Positions 57,373 to 64,000 of a DNA stretch of 64,000 bases are shown here, piece by piece. The stretch's first letter is position 1; the number at the start of each line of letters is the position of its first letter. Below the pieces are notes generated by a model that was given only the letters and a program-made list of their open reading frames with translations, did not search any database and was not told the DNA's origin. The DNA lies in the NCBI RefSeq assembly GCF_036850765.1, contig NC_089490.1:102846074-102910073 (forward strand). Direction: 5' to 3'. A program made the position numbers and the translations under genes. Source of the DNA: Saccopteryx bilineata (Eukaryota; Chordata; Mammalia; Chiroptera; Emballonuridae).

Positions 57373-57499
57373 TTGGGTGGGGCAAAAGTAGATTTATAGA
57401 TGTGATTACTCTCAACAGAGTTTATTCTTTTATTATTATCTATTAATAATTGTCTATTTTCCTTATGAATAACTGTAAACCTACTTTTGCACCACCCTT
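57373..57499. mobile_element. Mariner-type MITE (GGGGCAAAAGTAG family)
   Basis: Sister of 12644-12773. TA flanks at 57371-57372 and 57500-57501. Ends TTGGGTGGGGCAAAAGTAG and CTACTTTTGCACCACCCTT. Confidence 0.87.
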
Positions 57500-58110
57500 T
57501 ATATAAAAACAGACAAGAGAAAAAACCGACTGTGCTGGTAATTTCATTTATGAGAGAAAGCACAGCTCTTTTTGAAAATAAAAAGAATAAATTAAAATGG
57601 TTTAAGAGGTACAAATAGCTACTACCTTTATTATAAATGCATAATAATTATGCATTGTAATACATAATTACTAATTATGAACATAATAATTATTATACAA
57701 GTGTCAGATGTTTGAAAGACAGTGCTATTCAAGTTGCAAAAAATAATAATAGTAAGATTCCTTAAAGTGTTATAGTGCTGGTAGCTTAGTAGCACAAAGC
57801 AAAGAAAGATATCACACATATTTGAACAAACTGTAGGATTTCTAACTAGTTATTACACATTTGCTAAAGAGGACAGTGGAACTGCCTTCCCCTGGTCTGG
57901 TTGCCTGGACGTGTATGTATGTATGAGGGAACATAGAAAATTAGAGAACCCCGTACTTTTCACCAAGTCCACACTACTAGCCGGGTCCGAGCCACTGTGG
58001 CCGCTCACCTGGATGACCGCAGGGGCCTCCCACCTGCCCTCCTTCCCTTACAGACCATTCTCAAGGCTGGATCAGAGTGCTCCTTTGAGAACTGGTGGAA
58101 AAGTAATTGA
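57500..58110. other. SLC5A8 intron, AT-rich
   Basis: AT-rich patch at 57640-57700 and no gene seen. Confidence 0.4.
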
Positions 58111-58640
58111 AAAAATATATCCCATGCAGTAGACCTAATAGGCACAGAGATGGAAAATAGGAGAGAAAAGATAAGAACATTTTAAGAACTATCCAAGACT
58201 CAAACATTTGGCTATTGAGAGTTTCCAGAAAGAGGAAAACAGAAAATAGCAGGAAATTACAAAAGAAATAATCTTGGAAAATGCCCTAGAACTGAAGGAT
58301 ATGGGTCTTCAGATCGAAAGGACACTACTGAAGGCCTAGGGCCAGGCAGTCATTGTGAAGTGGGTCACATGCAAAGGGTCAGCAGGTAGCGTGACACTGG
58401 CATTCTCAACAAAAACATAATAAACAAAGAAAATTAAGATGTCCTCTCAGAAACAAAGTTATTTTCAACTGAGAGCAAAGAGGGGATAAATGGTGATGGA
58501 AGGAAACTTGACCTGGGGTGGTGAACACACAAAACAGTATACAGGTGATGTATTACAAAATTGTACACCTGAAACCCACATAACTTTATTAACCAATATC
58601 ACCCCAATAAATTCAATAAAAAATTTTTAAGTATTAGGGA
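58110..58640 (+). repeat. HAL1/L1 remnant with 3' UTR end
   Basis: Decayed ORF1-like region followed by an L1-type 3' end ('attgtacacctgaaacccacataac', AATAAA and an A-rich end near 58620). Confidence 0.6.
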
Positions 58641-58889
58641 GAATTAAAGATCTTTTTTTTTTCAAGCAGGCATTATTTCCATAATCTCTTTTCCAAGCAC
58701 AACATTCAATTAATCAGTCAACAAGAATTAGGAGGGATGGGCTGCAGATGGCAGGGTCTCTAATACAGGAGAGGACCAAGGAAATTCATGCAGTGAGGAC
58801 AAATGGGAGCCCCAGGATAACAGTTCCACCGCAACCTAAGAGAGCAGTACATACCATGTGTATTATCCATTTGATGTTTTTAAAATTAC

Positions 58890-59296
58890 TTTTTTTTTTT
58901 TTTTTTTTTTTCCCATTTTTCTGAAGCTGGAAACAGGGAGAGACAGTCAGACAGACTCCCGCATGCGCCTGACCGAGATCCACCCGGCACGCCCACCATG
59001 GGGCCATGCTCTGCCCACCAGGGGGCGATGCTCTGCCCATCCTGGGCATCGCCATGTTGCAACCAGAGCCACTCTAGCGCCTGAGGCAGAGGCCACAGAG
59101 CCATCCCCAGCGCCCGGGCCATCTTTGCTCCAATGGAGCCTTGGCTGCGGGAGGGGAAGAGAGAGACAGAGAGGAAAGCGAGGCGGAGGGGTGGAGAAGC
59201 AAATGGGCGCTTCTCCTGTGTGCCCTGGCCGGGAATCGAACCCGGGTCCTCCGCACGCTAGGCCGACGATCTACCACTGAGCCAACCGGCCAGGGC
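58890..59296 (-). mobile_element. VES-type tRNA SINE, long form, antisense
   Basis: T-tract, full reverse-complement body, and head complement ending 'ccaaccggccagggc'. Perfect duplication TAAAATTAC at 58881-58889 and 59297-59305. Sense with SLC5A8. Confidence 0.96.
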
Positions 59297-59328
59297 TAAA
59301 ATTACTTTTTAAAGATCATGAACGTCTG

Positions 59329-59654
59329 GCCTGACCAGGTGGTGGTGCAGTGAATAGAGCATAGGACTGGGATATGGAGGGCCCAGGTTCAAAACGTCAA
59401 GGTCGCCAGCTTGAGCACAGGCTCATTGGGTTTGAGCAAAAAGCTCACCAGCTTGAGCCCAAGGTCGCTCACTGGCTTGAGCAAGGGGTCACTCAATCTG
59501 AGATAGCCCCTCAGTCAAGGCACATATGAGAAAGCAATCAATGAACAACTAAGGAGCCGCAAGAAGAATTGATGCTTCTCATCTCTCTCCCTTTCTGTCT
59601 GTCTGTCCCTCTCTCTGTCTCTATCTCTGTCACAAAATAAAAATTAAAAAAGAA
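59329..59654 (+). mobile_element. Bat tRNA SINE, 'caatcaatgaacaac' form
   Basis: Head 'gcctgaccaggtggtggtgc'. Flanks CATGAACGTCTG (59317-59328) and CATGAACATCTG (59655-59666), one mismatch. Confidence 0.93.
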
Positions 59655-60139
59655 CATGAACATCTGAAAATAGCCTTGACACACTATTTAGAGATGAAGA
59701 TTATAATCATTATCCCTTACCCGTGTGTACTTCTTTACAGTTTACAAAGGTCAGTATGGGACAACACAGGCTTGTTGTACCAATATGTGTAAAATCCCTA
59801 GCATTGTAGTAGCTATATACCATTGCTTTCAAGCATTTTACTTTTGTCTGAAAGCAGCCTGTGAGATAAGAAGGTCAATCTCATTTCACTCAACAGATAG
59901 TGGAGGCTCCAAGTTGCTAGATAGACTTCTCCCAAGTTCATGCAGCTAAGTAAATGGCATAACAAAGATTCAAATGGAGATGAGTCTTTGGCTTTCAAAT
60001 TTCCCCTGAGTAAAATAAAACAAACACTTGAACGAGCTGTTAATAGGACTATAATGAAATAACATAAATAAGTATAAAACTAGTATAGTAAAAATTGATG
60101 TAGAGGTAAATAAATACAACAGTACTAATGCTTAGTTAC

Positions 60140-60243
60140 CTGTTAGTAAGCTGATAAGTATTCCCACAAGTATTGTCACCAAAGTTCCAATGGTACTGAA
60201 GTGTAGATATGATAAAGAATACCAGTTGTCCATCAGTGGCGTC
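60140..60243 (-). CDS. SLC5A8: SLC5A8 coding exon (last transmembrane helix)
   Basis: Minus-strand acceptor CTCTCTTAG lies before 60243 and donor GTAACTAAG after 60140. 104 nt = 1 nt + 34 codons + 1 nt. The translation starts TPLMDNWYSLSYLHFSTIGT and ends LVTILVGILISLLT. This is the final membrane helix of the 13-helix SLC5 fold. The split codon with the upstream exon encodes R. Intact. Confidence 0.97.
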
Positions 60244-60249
60244 CTAAGA

Positions 60250-61719
60250 GAGAGTAGGGCATAACTGTAAGCATTCATGTGATGCTACTAGAAACTAAGA
60301 GGGTCAACAATCCTCAGGGCAAAGTCAAAATATATATAATATTTAGCAATGATTTTAATGTCATAATCTTCTGTCCCAATATTATCTTATTGGATCTGGA
60401 ATTGAAAGTATGACTTAACCCCAACCCTATGCTGTAATACTAGAAGTCCACATGTATTCTTTCCACTGTGATTGATGTCTCAGGCACTGTTCTTGTCATT
60501 TGAAAGTCTATCATTAAAAAGGTAGATAAGGTTGGAGAGATAAATACAATAAGCAAGTAAACTAATAAAAAGCATAATAATTTCCACGGATGGAAAGTGC
60601 TGTCCAGAAAAGAAAACATGATAATGTTACATTAACAGGGTGAAAGAAGGAACTACATCCTAATGTGTGGTTCAAGAAAGCCTTTGTAAAGAAGTGAAAT
60701 TTGAACTGAGATCCGAATGACAAAAAAGTTGTTGAAGAAGGCATCCTAGAGGGAGGTCGACACCAGCAGACTGAAGCGCACTCTGAGCAAGCATTAGACT
60801 CTTGAAAAATAAAAACTGAATCTGGGTAGCTGAAACCCAGCAGCTAGGCAACCAAAAGGTGTCTTATTTCATCTTCAGTGAAATTGACCTATGTATGATT
60901 TCCTGAGATGCCATGTGGCTTCAGGCCTTCCTGCCTTTGCGTGCATTGTTTCTCCATTCTGCAATGTACACTCCTTCCTTTTGTCCCTTCTGCCCAACCT
61001 TGTTCACCTAATCAACTCCTGTTCATGTAATATTCTTCTTAAAAGGGTTCCTTTATTCCATCCAGTAATAGTCAGGCTCTTCCTCCTCCTGGCTCCCATG
61101 ACAGCCTGGGAATACTATTTATCTCAGCGTATTGTTTAATAGTTTATTTTCTTGTCCAACTTTCCTTCTGGTCATTTTCTGTGACAAAAATGACTTTCCA
61201 GACCTTCTACCTCTTGCCATCCTCTGCATTCTCCAAGTAGTACTACGTCCCTGAGGTCTTTGTGCTAATCTACACTCCAAATTTGTTTATATTCATTTTT
61301 TAACAATTATTAAGTATTTATTATTTACCAGGCACTAGTTATTATGATTACTGAGTTGTTTTGTATATATTAACACACTCTCTCCAGCTAAATTATAATT
61401 TTATGTAAGGCAGGAACCACAGTGAATGGGAAGGGAAGACTTTCTATAGATACCGCATCAACAACAAGTCCAGGGCTGAGTCAGGCTCTTCCTCCTCCTT
61501 ATTTTATGCTCAAAACTTTTTGTTTATTAGCTTATTGTTTTTTCTAAATAAGCTAACATACAAAAGTGATTATTATGGTTCCAGACACACAGTAAACCTC
61601 AGCTCATTTATTTATTTCAGGAATGCAAATAACCATCCTTTTCTTAGACTCTAAAATTAGGAGAGATATTTACATAGCCAGAACAAATAATAAGCACAAT
61701 TGTGAAGTAAGAAGTACAC
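60250..61719. other. SLC5A8 intron
   Basis: Mostly unique. 60890-61300 may be an L2 relic ('cttcctgcctttgcgtgcattg', 'tccattctgcaatgtacactcc'). No gene. The phrase 'gagtcaggctcttcctcctcc' at 61477 repeats 'agtcaggctcttcctcctcc' at 61069. Confidence 0.4.
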
Positions 61720-61924
61720 CCTAGCCTGACCAGTGGTGGCGCAGTGGATAAAGCATCAACCTGGAACACTGAGGTCGCTGGTTTGAAACCCTGGGCTTGC
61801 CCAGTCAAGGCACATATGGGAGTTGAGGCTTCCTGCTCCTCCTCCTACCCTTCTCTCTCTCTCTCTTTTCCTCTCTCTCCCTTCCTCTCTCTGCTCAACT
61901 CTCTAAAATGAATAAAAAGAAGAA
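61720..61924 (+). mobile_element. Bat tRNA SINE, short form
   Basis: Head 'gcctgaccagtggtggcgca', 'cactgaggtcgctggtttg', CT-rich tail. Perfect duplication AAGAAGTACAC at 61709-61719 and 61925-61935. Confidence 0.94.
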
Positions 61925-61935
61925 AAGAAGTACAC

Positions 61936-62255
61936 ACTGTCCTCCCAGTTACCCTTCCATTAATCTTTTATCCCCAGCTGATTCTATCTAATGACATCCC
62001 AACACATCCCTCATTAGTGCTTTCATGCTTGTCTAGACTGCCTTCTGCATTTCCTTACCCCTCTCCCCACAGCAACCCACCAAGCCAAATCTCTCTAAAT
62101 ATACCCCGGGCTCTGGGACTACCATTAGTCTCTACCCATTTAGAGTTCCAGCCTTGAACTCCCACTGACAAACATTATCAGAGCTGAATTTCTCCCAGCA
62201 CATCATGAACCACTAATAATGGTCACGCTACTCTTCTCAAGAGTGCTCCATTTTA

Positions 62256-62289
<34 letters not shown>

Positions 62290-63338
62290 GAGTGCTCCAT
62301 TTTGAGAGAGGGATATCATGTCTTGACTCAAAGGGAATTGTTCAATAATGGTTTCATTCGAGGCAAGTAGGAACCATGTCAATACTTTAAGGGCCATGGC
62401 TTCATATTTACAGTCTTTGGACATATCCAGGGAATTTATGTTTCAGGCTGGACATTAACATAATTGACCCAACCACCTGTGCAGTCAGAAATTTGTGTGT
62501 AACTTAAGATTGACCCAAAATTTAACTGCTAATAGCCTACAGTTGACCTAAAGCCTTTACAATTACATTAATAGTAAATGAACAAATATTTTGTATGTTA
62601 TATGTATTATATACTATATTCTTAGAATAAAGTAAACTAAAGAAAATAATACTAAGAAAATCATAAAGAAGAGAAAATACATTTACAATACGGTATGTAT
62701 TCATTGGGAAAAAATCTGTGTATAAGTGAACTCGCACAGGTCAAACTTGTGTTGTTCAAGGGTCAACTGTATACACTAAAGAAAGCCTTCCTCCCATATC
62801 TGCTATCCAATAAAACACTTATCTACCAACAAGTCTACATCATTTCATTAAACCAGACAACATCAGTATTTGGAATCTTTAAAACTGAGCAAATGGAAAC
62901 TTCTATCATATTTAGATAATTGTAGCTTTTAGTTAGTAAAGGCTATATACTTCAAAGACTGTATAAACAATGTTTTTTATTTGTTTTTATAATTGAGCTT
63001 TTCATTTTAAAAGTAGTTCAACTGACAAATAGTTTTTTTCATTCAACAAGACCTGGTATTTCATAGCACTTACCCATAATAGAATTTTTGTCATTGCTAC
63101 TATTCAAGTCTTCTCCAAAGCTGTAGGTGAGGCAAAAATTTCCATAGAAACTTAGAAAATATAACTTTTTTTTGCTCTTTCTGAACAAAATATTATAGCT
63201 AGGAAGCCATATGGACTCTTCTCATTTCAGAATTATGTGTAAATCACAGAATTGCAGGTAAGACAAAAAGCAACTAGGGTTCTCAACCTGTTACACACAT
63301 TTTTTTAAATTATGACATTTTAAAGCTAAACTCAGTAC
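61936..63338. other. SLC5A8 intron
   Basis: Contains an (AAT)n microsatellite at about 62257-62288 next to a repeated 'gagtgctccatttt' (62240 and 62290), and otherwise no recognisable element. Confidence 0.45.
62257..62288. repeat. (AAT)n microsatellite
   Basis: About ten AAT units flanked on both sides by AGAGTGCTCCATTTT-like sequence, which suggests a small duplication around the array. Confidence 0.9.
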
Positions 63339-63541
63339 CTTCCGACGTTGCTCATTTGAAAGGTACTAGTAGAAAGTGGTATTCCTGTTGTCATCCCATC
63401 TGTCCCATTATATGTGCTATTGCAGCCATAGGTTTCAAGGCTTAGTGGCAGTGTTCTCTCAGGAAGTGGAGGATAAAGTTGAGCTCCAATTCCCACCCAG
63501 AAAGAAACAGCAAATCCAACCATCAGACCAATAAGGGCTCC
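63339..63541 (-). CDS. SLC5A8: SLC5A8 coding exon (TM helix and glycosylated loop)
   Basis: Minus-strand acceptor CTTGTTTTGCAG lies before 63541 and donor GTACTGAG after 63339. 203 nt = 67 codons + 2 nt. The translation begins GALIGLMVGFAVSFWVGIGA (helix), then QLYPPLPERTLPLSLETYGC and an extracellular loop with two N-glycosylation sequons (NST, NGT), ending FQMSNVG. This order of helix, PPLPERTLPL and NST sequon is specific to SLC5A8 within SLC5. Upstream exons lie beyond the window. Confidence 0.97.
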
Positions 63542-64000
63542 CTGCAAAACAAGAGTATTTTTAAAATGAAAACAACATAGTTTGCTTTGAGATGGAAATT
63601 CACATTAGAAGGTTAAGCTCAACATGGTCTAAATCAAATTTACCAGCTTCCTTCTAAAACTGTTCCACCTCACAAGATCCCTACCTCTGGTCAAGGGCAG
63701 GACGGGCACCGATTCCTCAGCCCCGAGGACTCTGTAACCCCATTCCCTTTCTTCACATTCCTATCTAGCCAATCACCAATTTCTGCCCATTTTTCTTTTC
63801 ACATACTTCCATTCCTTCCACTCTGTTTCCAAAGCTTGCACTTTGTTCTGGCCTCCTTGTCTCTTTCTACCTGGATAACTACGAGATTTGACACCAGGCC
63901 GACTCTATTTTTACTTAATCTGTGAGCAAACAGCATGCCATATGAGCCACAGACTATAAGGAAGAAAGCGTGCACAGAATTTAATCCTATACTTAACAGC
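63542..64000. other. SLC5A8 intron, start of
   Basis: No gene or mobile element recognised. Confidence 0.5.

Overview
The window is vertebrate nuclear DNA, almost certainly from a bat (Chiroptera, probably a microbat). Two mammalian genes are read from conserved exons with matching splice phases. The rest is dominated by bat-type tRNA-derived SINEs of the VES kind, L1/HAL1 fragments, hAT and mariner-like MITEs and solo LTRs. The SINE and DNA-transposon mix would fit an emballonurid or a related family, but I cannot fix the species from sequence alone. No prokaryotic, plasmid or phage signal was seen.

Layout. (1) 1-30.7 kb holds the 3' part of ANO4 (anoctamin-4/TMEM16D) on the + strand: five coding exons at 6363-6515, 7325-7472, 17232-17351, 27903-28008 and 30538-30729, all in consistent phase and ending in the normal stop. 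A donor-like site lies 4 nt after the stop. A strong acceptor at 33274/33275, followed by two AATAAA signals near 34.0 kb, suggests a spliced 3' UTR. (2) 34-53.5 kb is the intergenic space, built mostly of mobile elements. It contains an old L1/HAL1 block (37-41 kb), a TA-flanked MITE, a 1.55-kb LTR inserted inside a MER20 copy, three solo LTRs of one family between 44.1 and 45.9 kb, another LTR at 46.2-47.0 kb, and a hAT copy carrying a nested LTR fragment. (3) 53.9-64 kb holds the 3' end of SLC5A8 (sodium-coupled monocarboxylate transporter 1) on the - strand. Its last four coding exons are at 63339-63541, 60140-60243, 54288-54367 and 53885-54010. The two genes converge tail to tail, as ANO4 and SLC5A8 do at human 12q23.

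The two genes are not known to act together. ANO4 is a TMEM16 membrane protein (Ca2+-dependent lipid scrambling or ion conductance). SLC5A8 is a plasma-membrane Na+/monocarboxylate symporter. I found no convincing undescribed biological system. The observations most worth checking are the cluster of three independently inserted solo LTRs that all keep an E-box and most of a TATA core, a mariner-type MITE inside the SLC5A8 3' UTR that offers poly(A) signals, the inferred spliced 3' UTR of ANO4, a HAL1 copy with a long open ORF1 remnant, and two L1 copies whose 5' UTR is joined directly to late ORF2.
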